NCBI GenBank assembly: GCA_018873225.1
Contig: JAEILZ010000001.1
Location: 1,860,001-1,924,000 of the forward strand
Reading direction: 5' to 3'
Length of the DNA stretch: 64,000 bases
Source of the DNA: [Phialemoniopsis] sp. UDSM-2020
Taxonomy: Eukaryota > Ascomycota > Sordariomycetes > Thyridiales > Thyridiaceae
Shown: piece by piece, positions 46,738-58,579 of the stretch
Position numbering within the stretch: position 1 is the stretch's first letter
Layout: each line of letters starts with the position of its first letter
Notes under the pieces: generated by a model
What the model was told of the DNA's origin: nothing
Seen by the model: the letters and a program-made list of their open reading frames with translations, nothing else
Database searches by the model: none
Position numbers and translations under genes: made by a program

Positions 46738-49700
46738 ATGCTAGTTCGCAGTGTGCAGTTGCGGGCCCTGGTTTGCCTCTGTCTTTGCTTCAACATTGTT
46801 GCCGCTGGTCTGCTATTACCTCTCCGAAGAGATGATACCACCCCGGCCTCGACGCCTCCAGCATCACTGACGGAGCCCGCGAGAGGAGATGACACCCCAT
46901 CACCCTCGCCGTCCGTGACGGAGCCTCCAGCCACATCGACAGTGGATGAAGTGGCGCCCACCGTAGAGTCAACCTCGAATTCCACGACTACCTCATCTAA
47001 GACCACTTCGCAGCCTGCTCCAAGACCAACATCAGTCAACGGAACCAGTTCACTGAATCAAACCCTGTTCAATAGTGAGTTATGCCATAGTGAATCTGAG
47101 GCACAATGTAGATGGCTAATCAACCTTCCATAGCTACCATTCCCGCTGGAGAGCTCCCACTTGAACCCGTCGTTACGCCAGGATGGGCCGTCGCTGGCGT
47201 CTTTATGCTCTGCACCGGTGTCGTCTACACCCTTGTCGGAATCAAGACCCAATGGCTGCATACCTACTTTTCCACTGCCTTCCTGGCGAGCTTGGGAACC
47301 ACCGTCTTGATTGTCTACGTCATGACACCGCCCGTGGCTCCTGCCATCCAGGGCGCCTATGTCGTCGCTGTGATCCTAACAGGTGCTATTCTTGGAGGAG
47401 CAGCTATCGTTTTCAAAGAAATCACTGAAGGCTTGGGATGTTTCTTGGGTGGTTTTTCGTTGAGTATGTGGCTACTTTCCTTGAAGGCCGGCGGTTTGGT
47501 CACCTCTACAGGCGCGAAAGTCGGCTTCATCGCAGCCTTCTCGCTCGCATCCTTTGCGCTGTATTTCAGTCATTACACCAGGGAACACGGCCTGATAGTG
47601 TGCATTTCGTTTGCTGGCGCTACGGTAACAGTGCTTGGCATCGATGCGTTCAGCAGAGCTGGTCTGAAAGAGTTTTGGGCGTACATATGGGATCTCAACG
47701 GAAATCTGTTCCCACTGGGTGCGGACACCTACCCGCTCACCAAGGGAATCAAAGTCGAGCTCGCTGCCACTGTCATCATCTGCCTAGCTGGTATCGTTTC
47801 CCAGCTGAAGTTGTGGAAAATCGTCAAAGAAAGACGCAATAAAAAGGAGGAAGAGAAGGCTGAAGGTCATCGACAACTGCAAGAGGAGGAAACAGCCATT
47901 GGCCGCGAGGTGGAAGCAGCGAACGCGCGAGAAAGAGACCAGTGGGAGGCTGTATACGGTGACGGTGAGCGGCCTGTCCGGGCCCGTGACCCCTCGTCAG
48001 ACTCCGGTGTTGGTGACATGGAGAGTGAGAAGAAGCATAGGGACAGTCATGGAAATGCCACGACTCGGTCTCGGCATGTCTCGGTAACCGAAGAGGAAAT
48101 TGAGCTCGAGGAATACCCCTCCCAGGAAGGAGCACCGGCAGTCCCACCAAAACCGAAAGCTGCTGCAGAAATGGTCATGGAGCAGGATCAGGCTCTTGGC
48201 GTGGTCACTATTCGGGTCGCCAAGGACGACATACCCGAAGCCCAACCAGCTCAGCAACCCGAGGAATCGCAGCAGAAGATATGGTATGTAGGTGCTGATG
48301 GGGAGGCACGGCGTGTGTCTGCATCTGCAAAACGGGCGTCACGGACATCAACAGGCCCCGAAGTTGTCCCATTACCTTTCCGGGCGCCGCAATTGAGAGA
48401 TGCAGACGAGACGAGTCAAGCTGATCGATCATCTGTGGCCACATTCGCCGATGAGGATGGCCTGTCAGCACCACCCAGCAAGCGAAACTCTTTCGCCAAG
48501 AGACTGTCTCAGGGCTCTGCAGAACTTTTGAGAAGTATGTCTCAGAGATCGAAGCGTGATAACGGCGAGAAATCACCTCTTCCAAACGAGCTTCCCAGCG
48601 AGAGCAGAGAGGATCTATTCGTTTCGCGAAACACCGACCGAGATGACAGCAGCTCTATTGCTGCGACCATAGACGGTATCAGTTCTGATGGCGACGTCTA
48701 CACTGTACGGGATGACCGCGAGTCCCGTACCATCGAGATCAATGCGCAATTGGCTGAGAACGACAAGGCTGAACGGAGAAGCAAGACCGAAACAACAGTT
48801 GCTGATGAAACGAAGCCTGCACGTCCAGCCAAAGACAAGCGAGTGTCTGCCGCCGAGACAATCGCTACTGACATACTTAATACATCCGAGATGGGCGAGC
48901 CCACGCAATCTAATGATAATACATCTAATACGGAGAAGGTTACAGAGATGCCTGAAGTCAGAACTGAGGCTGGGCCGTCTGCCGGCAACTCAGAGGCGGG
49001 TACGAGGAAGGCAAAGTCTGTTAACTCTGTGGTGTCAACGCCTGCAAGTCTGACGAGGGAACACCTGCCCCGTTCGTTGTCGAGGATAGCCATGTCTTAC
49101 CGCACGAACGAATGGGCAAAACACCTCAGCAATGCCGAAACGCCAGCACCTGACATGCTGCAACTGAACGAGTATGACGATGAAGCCGCTCCATCGCCTA
49201 CCACGGAGGAAGCGGCGCCAGTGAACGTGGACGAACTGCAACAGACCGCGGCAAACGCTGCTCCAGCACCGGCCGCCCCAAGATCCGCTACTGCCTTGTC
49301 GCAGTATCCGTCCACGGCATCGTTGCCTGTACAAGCTTTGTCGCGATCAAACTCCAAGCAATCCATGTTGAGCATTCCGGCTTCTCAGAGTGCGGAGCAG
49401 CTGCCCAGGTCGGGGGGCTTGTCACCCACCCTGAGCGCCATGCCAAGCCAGCAGGGCATCCCGAAGCCGCATAGGAACCATTCTGGTGCGATGAATCGGC
49501 GCACCTCGAACCTGTCGGTGCACCCGATCGCAGAGGAGGCGGACCATGATCAAGTGCCGGATAGCCCCGTGCCTTTGCCCGAAGAAGGCAACAACTCGGG
49601 AAACACATCAATGTCACCATCACCGGTGCCACCAGAGACAAGCACTTTCCGGGCACCCGTTCCCGGCGTTGTCTCCTATTCGAGTCCCCAGACTCTCATT

Positions 49701-50444
49701 GGCAAGCGAGAAATGTTTCTCCGCAACAAGTCGCAAGGGTCACTTGTTGGGCCAAGCCCGATTCCGGAGTCTATGGTCATGCCTACGATCCCGTCGACAA
49801 GGGCAAACAGTGAGGCTGGTTCGATTTACAACTTCCCTGCATATGGCTCTTCTGCCCAAGTAGACGTGGACGATTTGCCCCTGAGTCATCGCAAGGAGAT
49901 TCTGCGGCAAAACAGCCTGGCCGCCCTGTCAGGCACATCCCGACCGTCCAGCCAAATGAGCTTTGCGGCAGGGCCACCGGCACCCCTCGTCTCTATTCCT
50001 GCCGCGTCTGCGGACAGCATCGGGTTCAACAGCCATCAGCCCATGCGAGCATCCGGCCTTCCAACGCAGGCTGCACGCGAGGCTCAACTTGCACAGTTCC
50101 GGAGTTCAGTCGCCGCCGAGCTGAGGGCCGGTACACCTATCGTCCCCGCTGGCGGCAATGGCCGGGAGACGCCGCTCCTCATGACCGGCCTCCTCGGGTC
50201 CATGTCCCAGTCGGCACTACCCCTTGCAACGGCCAGCCGCGATAATGAGGTGCGCAGGGGCATCGATGCTCAGCGCAGTATGCTGCTAAACCAGAAGGAG
50301 GCCGAGGCGCAAAGGCGTGAGATGGATAGGTTGGCAAAGGAGCGCGGGGATAGGGCGTTCGAGGAGAGCATGAGGAGGGGTGAGCTGCTTGAAGCACATC
50401 AAGATGCTATGCGGAGGATGCAGGCTAGGGCGAGGGACGGGTGA
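46738..50444 (+). CDS. TM7S3/TM198-like (DUF4203) seven-TM protein, 1215 aa
   Basis: Two exons, 46738-47074 and 47134-50444, phase 1. An N-terminal signal peptide (MLVRSVQLRALVCLCLCFNI) is followed by about 90 Ser/Thr/Pro-rich, lumenal or extracellular residues with several NxS/T sites. Seven hydrophobic segments lie between residues 130 and 342: WAVAGVFMLCTGVVYTLVGI, then AYVVAVILTGAILGGAAIVF, FLGGFSLSMWLLSLKAGG, and finally VELAATVIICLAGIVSQLKL. This is the TM7S3/TM198-like fold. The remaining 870 residues are a disordered cytosolic tail, rich in Ser, Glu and Pro, with many RRxS sites (KRASRTSTGP, NRRTSNLSVHP) and a charged helix at the end (NQKEAEAQRREMDRLAKERG). Function in fungi is unknown; the tail looks like a kinase-regulated scaffold. 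Confidence 0.88.
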
Positions 50445-50794
50445 TTGATACACAGTCCTTACACGACTCAGTTCTTTTTTCTCATGTTTTTCAGTTCTTA
50501 CAGACCGGTGGAGAGGGCTCTACTGGCGTTTTCTGTACATATACAGGTTTGGGGCTCTTACATGTATCTGGTTCAGGATGGGATGGGGCATATGGTTGGG
50601 GGCAGGATAACTGGACGATACCATACGAGTGGGACATACAGACAAGGACATGACTTCGGTTTGAAAAAGGCGGTTTGAATCGGTGGTGTTTTCTATCATG
50701 AAAAGAGCAACGATTACAAATATTTGTTCATACTTCATTTCTTCATACTCTTCGAGATACCATCATTAGTCAAACACACTCTCAATCTTCTCCA
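50445..50794. other. Intergenic, convergent gene ends
   Basis: Spacer between the DUF4203 gene (+) and the CorA-like gene (-). No feature is seen beyond 3' flanking DNA. Confidence 0.6.
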
Positions 50795-52564
50795 TCAAGC
50801 TTCGCCGCCAGGATTCTCGCCTCTGCCTCTCCTATTCCTCCGCCAGCCCGTTCCCAGCCTCCTCGCCGCCAGCATGACCTTTTTGTCGTTGAGCTTGATC
50901 TCGTTGCCCGTCTGGAAGAGTATCGTCGACATGACGATGACGCCGACCGAGACGACCCAGTAGACGTACTGGTACGGTCCGCCGGGCAGGTAGGCTGGGT
51001 CCATGCTGAAGAAGCCGGCGAGCCATGCGAAGGGCGTCAGGATCAGCGCGAAGTAGGTCGTCATCTTGGCCACGTTGAGCGAGCGCTCCGCCTCTTTCAT
51101 CTGGACAAACGCGGCGATGCTGTGCGTAATTCTGTCGTACTCGATGCGCTGCTGCTCGAAGCCGCGGTACAGGTGCTGCAGGTCGCGGTCCACGGCCGCC
51201 CAGTCGCCGCAGAAGGCGCGCGCCTCGCGGTCGAGCTGGTCGTGCTGGTGTTGCGGCGTCGTCTCCGCCTCTACGACGACGGTCTCGCTGCTGTCGTCGT
51301 CGTCGTTGTCACATCCACCCTGTCGTTGCCGCTGGGCCGTTGCCGGCCTCTTCGGCTTACTACAGCACCCGCCGCAGCACTTTGCCTGCGGAGGAGGAGG
51401 AGGTTGGTAGTACCGCGGCAGGCCCAGCGCCTCGAGCGTGGCGGCGAGGGCCTCGACGAACTCTGCGCAGCGGAAGCGGCTCCACTGGCCCTCGACGGCG
51501 CGCGACTCCTGGGCCTCGGCCGGGTTGGCGCGGCGCAGGGACCAGCCGCGGGAGCGCATGCTCGCCGTCTGGTGGTGCACGAAGGCGAGCATGTGGTTGT
51601 AGTGCGCGGCGACGACCTTGCGGGCGAAGAGCGTGGCGGCGACCGAGGGGTCGGCGAGCTGGCTGCGCGGCAGGCAGCGCCGGAGGCGGTCGGCGTGGTG
51701 GGAAAAGTAGAAGCGCAGGTCGCCGATCATGGAGTCGTGGTCGGGGTGGTGCCGGCGGGACGGGGAGCCGGGCGGGTTGGGTGCCGGGGAGGGACGGCCT
51801 GTTGCGATGTTGAAGCCGTGCTTGAAGGGCCTGCTCGGGGTGAGTTGTCGGTGGGTGGTGTCTTGGATGATGCATGCTTCGTTTAGGGGGTCGCAGAGGA
51901 TGATGGCTGTTGGGGAGACAGAGCTTCGGTCAGTGCATCGTCGCATGAGGGAGAAGGGGTCATGGTAGGAGGTACACTAACCGTCCCAGCCTCCGTCTTC
52001 TTCGTATCGCTGAGACCAGAAGGAGACCTTGCGGCTCGCGATGACGAGCATGTTCCCCGACTTCCACTCGTGGCACTGTATGGCCCGTCCAGTTGAGGCA
52101 CAGACCGCAGTCCATGTCTCGTCGTCCTGGGGAAAGACATCCCTTGTGGGTACGAAGTATCGCGGCTCAAAGTATTCGAGATTGTATTGTTCGTGTGGGC
52201 GTAAGTCAGAAGGTAGGCCTGGGATGCGGATGTCCTCGTTGAAGTCATAGCGAGTACCGAGCTGCAGATGACTATCAATAAAGCCATCAGGAATGTGTAA
52301 GTCCTCATCGGTGAGGAGCTCCTCAAGGGTTGACAGTGGCTTGGTGTCTTGGAGTTGAATATTGATGCCAGAGTCTGCGTGGTCTTCGGGCTTCGAGGGA
52401 AATGCGCATAGTTCGATCAATATCACACGCCGGCGAGGCCCACCATTCGATGGTCTTGGAGACTGAAGCTCGTCCCGGAGACCGGGGACACTGGTGATGT
52501 AATCCGAGACTTGAACATGCTGTGCATCTCCAAGCTCAATCACGCAGGCACGGGACCAGCTCAT
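50795..52564 (-). CDS. CorA-like metal transporter family protein
   Basis: Two exons, 51982-52564 and 50795-51906, phase 1, 564 residues. A large soluble N-terminal domain includes MSWSRACVIELGDAQHVQVS and YFEPRYFVPTRDVFPQDDET. A His/Arg-rich middle (FYFSHHADRLRRCLPRSQL) and a Cys/Pro insert (PPPPPQAKCCGGCCSKPKRP, then an acidic run) follow. A long helix (DRDLQHLYRGFEQQRIEYDR) leads to two C-terminal membrane segments: MTTYFALILTPFAWLAGFF (about 476-493) and YVYWVVSVGVIVMSTILF (about 508-526). This is the CorA layout. The Gly-Met-Asn selectivity motif at the end of the first segment is replaced by Phe-Ser-Met-Asp, as in many fungal CorA-like proteins, so Mg2+ transport is not assured. Confidence 0.8.
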
Positions 52565-53635
52565 TGTGCTTCACTTGAAGTTTGACTGGGAGTATTTTGG
52601 AAAGCTGGTACTCTGGACATTTGATATTCAATTTGAAATATTGTCACACCATGGTCAATAAATAGAAAGTGGTTGTTCGCCCTCCTCGGCGTCGTGATAC
52701 CCCAACCGGCCAGATGCATGAACAAACGAGGCAGTCCGAACGACTCGAGCCAGTCACGGGCAATGATGAAGATAAGCTCAGCCGCAAGCCTCCAGGCTGC
52801 AAGGCGACTGTGCCCCCTGTGTGAGACGGGATTGTGAACTGTGCACCAGGCTGGGTGCGACATGACTGCAGTTGCAATTGGTCAAACGCGAGCCAGGGCT
52901 GAAGACTGACGTATCTCTGCACACACCGTCCCTACACCTCCGCAAAGTCCTACGAGGTGGAAGGGGTGGCTCGGCTCGTTTCAAGACGGGACGGGAGTGG
53001 CCGTGGAATGAACGCCGACGTCCGCGAACCAAAAGGGGCGGTGATCATCGTCCTCCGCCACAGTCCTGGGCAGGGCGCTCTTCATGTGATTGAGCTCTAA
53101 GCTCGCAGAGGGAGGACCAGTCATGCTTTTTTGTATGCGCCTCGCTCACACCGGTCCAAGGGCCGGTCTGCCAGGGCATTCTCGGCGTCCGGGTTGTGCT
53201 ATACCCGGGACGGTGGTTTTCCGGTGGTCTGTTGTAGCCGGAATGACCACCGATTGTGGGAATTGGCGGCCCGGACCGCGGACCGCGGCGACGACCTGGA
53301 CTGGTCTCGTAAGAAGTCAACAATTGTGCACTTACAATCGACTAGGGTTTTTCTCTGTCGTAGGGGATGGAAACCTTCCAGGGGTAGAAGGTATGAGCAT
53401 CCGGTAATAGCGCGGACTAGGTAGGTCGCTCTGGCGCACCGCATCGGATCTTGGCTCGATTGGATGGTGGGTCGCCCAGGTCCGGCATTCGGCGGCGTGG
53501 AAATCTCCACGGCGTCACTACTCTTGGTCATAGATACAGTTTCCTTCGAGCTTCTCTCCGAGATACTTGATGCCGTGTTCTTGATTGCCTGATGCCTGTG
53601 GTGATACCGCTCGAGGCACCGGCGACTTCTGGACC
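52565..53635. other. Intergenic, about 1.1 kb between divergent genes
   Basis: Shared upstream DNA of the CorA-like gene (-) and the RCH1-type carrier gene (+). Short frames here are not convincing. No RNA gene is seen. Confidence 0.6.
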
Positions 53636-55169
53636 ATGGCGGACACCGACGTAACCCCAGCGGCGGGAGAAAGCCAAGATGGCAAGCCTCGGAACAAGGT
53701 CGTTTCGGCCGCGATCAAGGTGTTCAAGTTCATCTTGGGCCAATACATCCTAATAATGTTTGGTCTCGCCTGTTTGTTCGGATATCTCTTCCCTCGTAAG
53801 TGTGTGCCTTCATGACATACCGTCGACCAATGTACTGACTTTCATTGCTCTCCAAGATGTCGCCGCGCATGGAGGTGTCATCAAGTCCGAGTACAGTATC
53901 CTGTACGGAGCCGTAGCGTTCATCTTTCTCGTGAGCGGCCTGCAAATATCGCACCAGAGACTACTTGCGAACCTGTACAACTGGAGGCTGCACTTCATCA
54001 CTCAAGGGATCAGCTTCATCCTGATCCCTTGTTTCCAATTGAGTAAGTCCGAGCACATGCTGTCCACGACTAACAGCGACTAACTACGACACCGTAGTAA
54101 TTGTTCACATCATCATCGCGGCTGGCAACTTGAGGACCCAAGTCATTGACACTGGCATTTTGGTGGGCATGATTGTGGTCAGCGCTATCCCGACCACCAT
54201 CGCATCCAACATCATCATGACCAGGAATGCGGGCGGAGACGAGGCTGCAGCAGTTGTTGAGGTCGTCATAGGCAATGTCTTTGGTGCATTCCTGACTCCC
54301 GGTCTGGTCTATGCCTACATGCCCAAGAACCCGGAGTTCGATGCGTGGAGGCCCGCCTCTCCTAGCACAGCAGGCGTCATGTATGCCCGTGTCGCAAAGC
54401 AACTTGGCCTCACCGTCCTCATCCCTCTCTTCGTCGGTCAAGTCATCCGCTACTTTTGGACAAAGCAAGTCACTTGGGTCTTGACCACCTTCAAGTTGCC
54501 GAAGATTGGAACCGTCTGTCTTGCTCTGCTTGTGTGGTAAGTACCCTGGAGAGATCCTTTGGTTTCTTTGCTAACAGTCCCAGGACGACCTTTTCTGGCG
54601 CCTTTGAGACCGATGCACTGTACAAGATCACAAAGGCGTCCGTCATATTCGTCGTGCTGTTCAACATTCTCGAGTACATCATCTTCTCGTTCATTTGCTT
54701 TTACATGGCTCGGCCTCCGAAACCCCTGGTCTCATTCGTCAACACACACGTGGCAGACTCCAAGGCGCTTTCGCGTCTACCGGAGAAGCTCAAGAGGCCC
54801 CTCAGGACAAAGAGGATGTCTCAGATTGAGATGATTGCCGTTTGCTTCTGCGGCGCGGCCAAGACTACAAGTCTTGGTATCCCGTTAGTCGAGGTCATGT
54901 GGGCCAATGCGGACAATCTCACTCGCGCCTATATCCAGATCCCCGTGCTGCTCTACACCATCGAGCAGGTCTTCATGGCGCAGATCCAGGTTTATCTGTT
55001 CAAGTGGTATCTAAAGCGATCGGACAGGAAAGCAAAGGCTGAAGCTGAAAGTGGAAGCGGTTTGGTTGGTGGTGAAGATAATGACCACGGGATGGAGTCG
55101 CTGCAGTCGCCGCGAGAAGAACGAGTAAACGAGGACAGAGCAGAAGACGACAGGCAAACAAAGCCCTGA
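53636..55169 (+). CDS. SBF-like bile acid/Na+ symporter family protein (RCH1/SLC10A7 type)
   Basis: Four exons: 53636-53795, 53857-54042, 54098-54536 and 54584-55169, all frame-consistent, 456 residues. The start [16 protein letters not shown] is chosen over an upstream in-frame ATG at 53585 by context. About ten hydrophobic segments make up the body. Signature pieces are [86 protein letters not shown] and [20 protein letters not shown]. These match the SBF-like family that includes vertebrate SLC10A7 and yeast Rch1, a plasma-membrane regulator of calcium uptake. The C-terminus is a charged cytosolic tail. Substrate is unknown. All introns are 47-61 nt with GTAAGT donors. Confidence 0.92.
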
Positions 55170-55458
55170 CGAACTCGAGAGCAACTCCAGAAGTGCTCAA
55201 TTTCAAAGACTTAGTTAGCATTAGCGACAAATAGATATCCTGCACTTTGGTGCTGCCTTAAGATGAATTGTTGTATTAGTTGCAGTGTGATGTATCTCCA
55301 CTTATTGTACACTTCGCGAGACCAACATTGAAGTAGCACCTCTGAAAGCTAACTCTGTCATGACCTGCAATCTTCCCATGGTTTCTCCCCCACAGTTCAC
55401 AGTCTATAAAACTCGAGAAAATTAGTGGATATTCTCTCAGATATTGAGGACTGACAAA

Positions 55459-56369
55459 ATGTCGTCACCAAAGTACGCCCTCGAGGACACAGTACCCCTG
55501 CCAAACTCCGAGGTGCGGATGCCCAGGCTCGGCTTCGGCGTCTACAAGATCCGCGGCGACGAATGCGTCCAGTCCTGCCTCGCCGCCCTGCGCGCCGGCT
55601 ACCGCCACATCGACTCGGCGCAGCTCTACCGCAACGAGGCGCAGGTGCGCGAGGCTATCCGCCAGTCCGGCCTGGCCCGCTCCGACGTCTTCGTCACCAG
55701 CAAGATTCGGTTTCCCGAGTCCACGCCTGAAAAGACGTACCGCACCCTGCTCAAGAGCGTGCGCAGGCTCGGCAGCGGAGATGTTGATGACGGCTACGTT
55801 GATTTGTTTCTCATCCACATTCCCTACCGGGGGTTCGAGGAGAGGAAGGCCATGTGGCAGGCGCTCGAGAAACTGCTCGAGGAGAAGAAGACGAGGGCCA
55901 TCGGCGTGAGCAACTACTTTGTCGAGCACATCGAGGAGATGAAGGAGTATGCCAAAGTCTGGCCGCCTCACGTGAATCAGATTCAGGTATGGTTTTTGCC
56001 CTTTGGTTTCCAAAAGGGTCTTTTTGTTACATAGTCTACTGATAGACGGCTAACGTTTCTATCTAGCTCCATCCTTGGCAACAGCAGCGCGAGGTCGATG
56101 CGTACTGCAAAAAGCATGGCATCGCCGTGCAGGCTTTCTGCCCTCTGGTGCGAGGGGAGAAGCTCGACGATCCAACACTCAAGACTATTGCCGAGCGGCA
56201 TGGCAAGTCGCCGGCACATGTCCTCATTCGGTACAGCCTGCAGAAGGGCTGGGTGCCACTCCCCAAGAGCTCAAACGAGGCGAGAATCAACGAAAACGCC
56301 GATGTGTATGATTTTGAGCTCACAACGAGCGATATGGGCCTTCTAGACTCTCTCGAAGAAAACCCTTGA
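55459..56369 (+). CDS. Aldo-keto reductase
   Basis: Two exons, 55459-55986 and 56067-56369, phase 0, 276 residues. It is a TIM-barrel, NADPH-dependent carbonyl reductase of the short AKR type. The catalytic tetrad is visible: D52 and Y57 in HIDSAQLYRN, K82 in FVTSKIRFP and H120 in DLFLIHIPYRG. The cofactor end has RYSLQKGWVPLPKSSNEARI, with the Lys-Ser and Arg that bind the 2'-phosphate. ATG at 55459 (MSSPKYALEDTVPLPNSE) is the only good start; a TATAAA lies about 55 bp upstream (near 55405). Substrate cannot be told from sequence. It stops 40 bp before the end of the convergent gene on the minus strand. Confidence 0.93.
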
Positions 56370-56408
56370 AGTCGCTCCTGAAGGAAAAGCCTCGACTTGT
56401 GAACTCAT

Positions 56409-57236
56409 TCAGAGCATATCTCGAAATGGGTGGATAGCTGGCTCCTTCCACTGCAGTGAAGGAGCGGGAAACCACATAAGATATGCGTAGACGTTTGTGG
56501 AGATTTTGAACTCAACAGTTCCAGGTCTCGGCAGTGGCGGCAGTAGATCCTCGCGCTTCGACGGGTCGAAGACTGCTGCATAGCCTTCGAAACCAGGGGA
56601 TGAGTTGATGCCCCGAAAGATATATCTCGTGCACGGATATTTCGCCGCTTTTATCATGACTACGCGAGCGGTAGGCTCCCGCATCACAAGATATATCTCC
56701 TCCGCCAAAGGCTCCTCCACGCTTCCGGGGATCAGCGCACTGTCAACGAATCGAAGCAGCCTCTTTGCTAGACTCGAAGCCGTCTTGCTCGACCCTACCG
56801 CTTCTAACGCTTCCAAGTGATCCTCTGCAATGACCGCCAAGGTCTCCAGCTGGAGGCTTGGATGACGCCTCTTTAACCGTTTCAAGTCGTCGACGGGGCT
56901 GCTCTGCTGCTCAAGCAGCGGTAGGTGCAGGACAAGGTGTCGGATTGCGGCCAAGTTGAGTCCCCGGGGGGCGAAGGTTGTGACATACTGTATGAGACCG
57001 GGATGCTCGATGATAGCCAACATCCCCGAAATCCATGAATCACCGATATCCAAGTGAAGCCTCCGACAGGCTTGACGAAGTTGAAAACCGTTCGGGGTGC
57101 GGGAAACTACCTGCTTGGGAGGTCTGAGACGTCCTTTCGTGTAGAAAGCATATTTGTAGACCTTGAGCCTCAACTCGGCTGGCAGTCGAAAGAAAATCAA
57201 GTTTTTCTGCTCGTCGATGGGACCTTTATAATGCAT
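56409..57236 (-). CDS. F-box-like (2EXR-type) protein, copy 1
   Basis: A 275-residue frame from the ATG at 57236 (MHYKGPIDEQKNLIFFRLPA). The frame continues 52 codons upstream without ATG. The N-terminal FFRLPAELRLKVYKYAF is the F-box-like helix pair typical of fungal 2EXR/F-box-like proteins, followed by CRRLHLDIGD. The middle has IRHLVLHLPLLEQQ and HPSLQLETLAVIAEDHLE; the end has EEIYLVMREPTARVVM, YAAVFDPSKR and YLMWFPAPSLQWKEPAIHPF. These blocks recur in the same order in the next gene at 57719-58579, so the two are paralogues. Substrate-adaptor function in ubiquitin ligases is possible but not shown. Confidence 0.75.
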   Translation of the reverse strand: MHYKGPIDEQKNLIFFRLPAELRLKVYKYAFYTKGRLRPPKQVVSRTPNGFQLRQACRRLHLDIGDSWISGMLAIIEHPGLIQYVTTFAPRGLNLAAIRHLVLHLPLLEQQSSPVDDLKRLKRRHPSLQLETLAVIAEDHLEALEAVGSSKTASSLAKRLLRFVDSALIPGSVEEPLAEEIYLVMREPTARVVMIKAAKYPCTRYIFRGINSSPGFEGYAAVFDPSKREDLLPPLPRPGTVEFKISTNVYAYLMWFPAPSLQWKEPAIHPFRDML

Positions 57237-57718
57237 CGTCAAGTCTGACAGGGGGTTGATGGATAGTACGTCAAATACCTCTGTTACACCGTGTCGGAGA
57301 GGTCTAGAAAAGGTATTTTGAGGTGGTCCAGATATTACTAGACGGAAAGCTTTGTGCAGTTGCTCAAAAGATGATGGTAGATATATGGCCAAAACTTGTC
57401 ATGAAGGACTTGAGGGGTGACATTATATATGAGGACGTTTCATGACTCACCGAGACTCAGTGATTCATAGTCATCAGTGATTCGTAACTGTCAGTGGGAC
57501 ATGATCGTCCAACAGTGAATGGCTATCCCATTGCCGACGCGGGTTGTTTGTAGACTCGATGGTACAATGAGACTGAGGCTCGGAGATGAACTATGGTGAA
57601 GCTTGATGTGTCATCACGGCAATGCTTTGTCAATTCACTATCCTTTGTGTTCATGTTGAAGAATCTCGGCAAGACTGATTCGTCTGATTGAAGTCCAAGT
57701 AACTTCTAGCTCTTGCAT
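57237..57718. other. Spacer between tandem paralogues
   Basis: Upstream DNA of F-box-like copy 1 and 3' flank of copy 2. It carries repeated GTGATTC/AGTGATT words near 57460-57490. No gene is seen. Confidence 0.6.
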
Positions 57719-58579
57719 TCATACTTTGATAAAGAACTCATGGTCGTAGTCGACTAGATAATCACACGACGAGGGTATCTCGCCCAGAAAATCTTGAAAG
57801 GGGTGAAGTGCCGGCCCCTCTCCGCCGAATGGAGCCGCAGAGCTCCAGATCAGATATGTGAACTCCTTAGAAATGTATCCGTCCATCCTCCACTTCCGTT
57901 GCGGCTCCCGGTTCACCAGCTTCACACGTGCGGACGGATTGAAAACCGCCACGTGTGGCATCGGGCGGGTGGCATGAAACACGAGCCTGGAAGGATCTTG
58001 GAGGTATTCGCGGGTTGTTTGTGTCGAGAAGTATTCTTCGTCCATGGCCAGATATAGCTCTGTCGAGATGGGCCGCTCCAACAGGCCCTCGAGCATAAAG
58101 GGCCAAAAGTGGTCCAGCTCCCCGGATGCCTCGAGAATGATAGTGAGAGTCTCCAATTGAAGGCCTGGAACTTCTTCTGGTAGCCACCTCAAGTCCTCTG
58201 ATGGGAGAAAGTCGTAGTCGCAGACTGCTGGCAGACGAATGGTCAAGTGACGAACTAGAGAGAAGTCGAGTCCCAATGGTCTTGCTGCCCTGATCGAGTT
58301 CAGAAGTGTCATTGGGTCGTCGAACACCAGCATTGCCAAAGTTAGCCAGCGCTGGCCGACCTCTTCGTAGATGCGGCGGCAAGTTGATCGAAGTCGGAGG
58401 CATGTTACATGCCTGTCGTTGCTGTCGATGTCGTCTTCGTCTGAGTGATCAGCGCCGTCCGGGCCATCGAAGTGTAGGGGCTGGCCAAAGAAGTGATAGT
58501 ATATCTCGTCCCGTATCTCTCTAGGGAGCTTGTAGAGAAAGGGACAATCTTGTTCGCCGACTGATTGTTGGTCGTCCAT
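57719..58579 (-). CDS. F-box-like (2EXR-type) protein, copy 2
   Basis: A 286-residue intronless frame from the ATG at 58579 (MDDQQSVGEQDCPFLYKLPR). The opening LYKLPREIRDEIYYHFF matches the F-box-like helix of the neighbouring paralogue. An acidic loop (ADHSDEDDIDSNDRH) and CLRLRSTCRRIYEEVG follow. Shared blocks in order are VRHLTIRLP, PGLQLETLTIILEASGELD, STELYLAMDEE, HVAVFNPSARVKLVNREP and FTYLIWSSAAPFGGEGPALH. Identity is low (by eye roughly a quarter to a third), so the duplication is old or fast-evolving. Same strand as copy 1, 482 bp apart. Function unknown. Confidence 0.75.
   Translation of the reverse strand: MDDQQSVGEQDCPFLYKLPREIRDEIYYHFFGQPLHFDGPDGADHSDEDDIDSNDRHVTCLRLRSTCRRIYEEVGQRWLTLAMLVFDDPMTLLNSIRAARPLGLDFSLVRHLTIRLPAVCDYDFLPSEDLRWLPEEVPGLQLETLTIILEASGELDHFWPFMLEGLLERPISTELYLAMDEEYFSTQTTREYLQDPSRLVFHATRPMPHVAVFNPSARVKLVNREPQRKWRMDGYISKEFTYLIWSSAAPFGGEGPALHPFQDFLGEIPSSCDYLVDYDHEFFIKV

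Noticed and set aside
51122..51886. 254-codon plus-strand frame opposite the CorA-like gene
   Set aside because: Antisense shadow of GC-rich coding sequence, dominated by Arg/Val/Ala.
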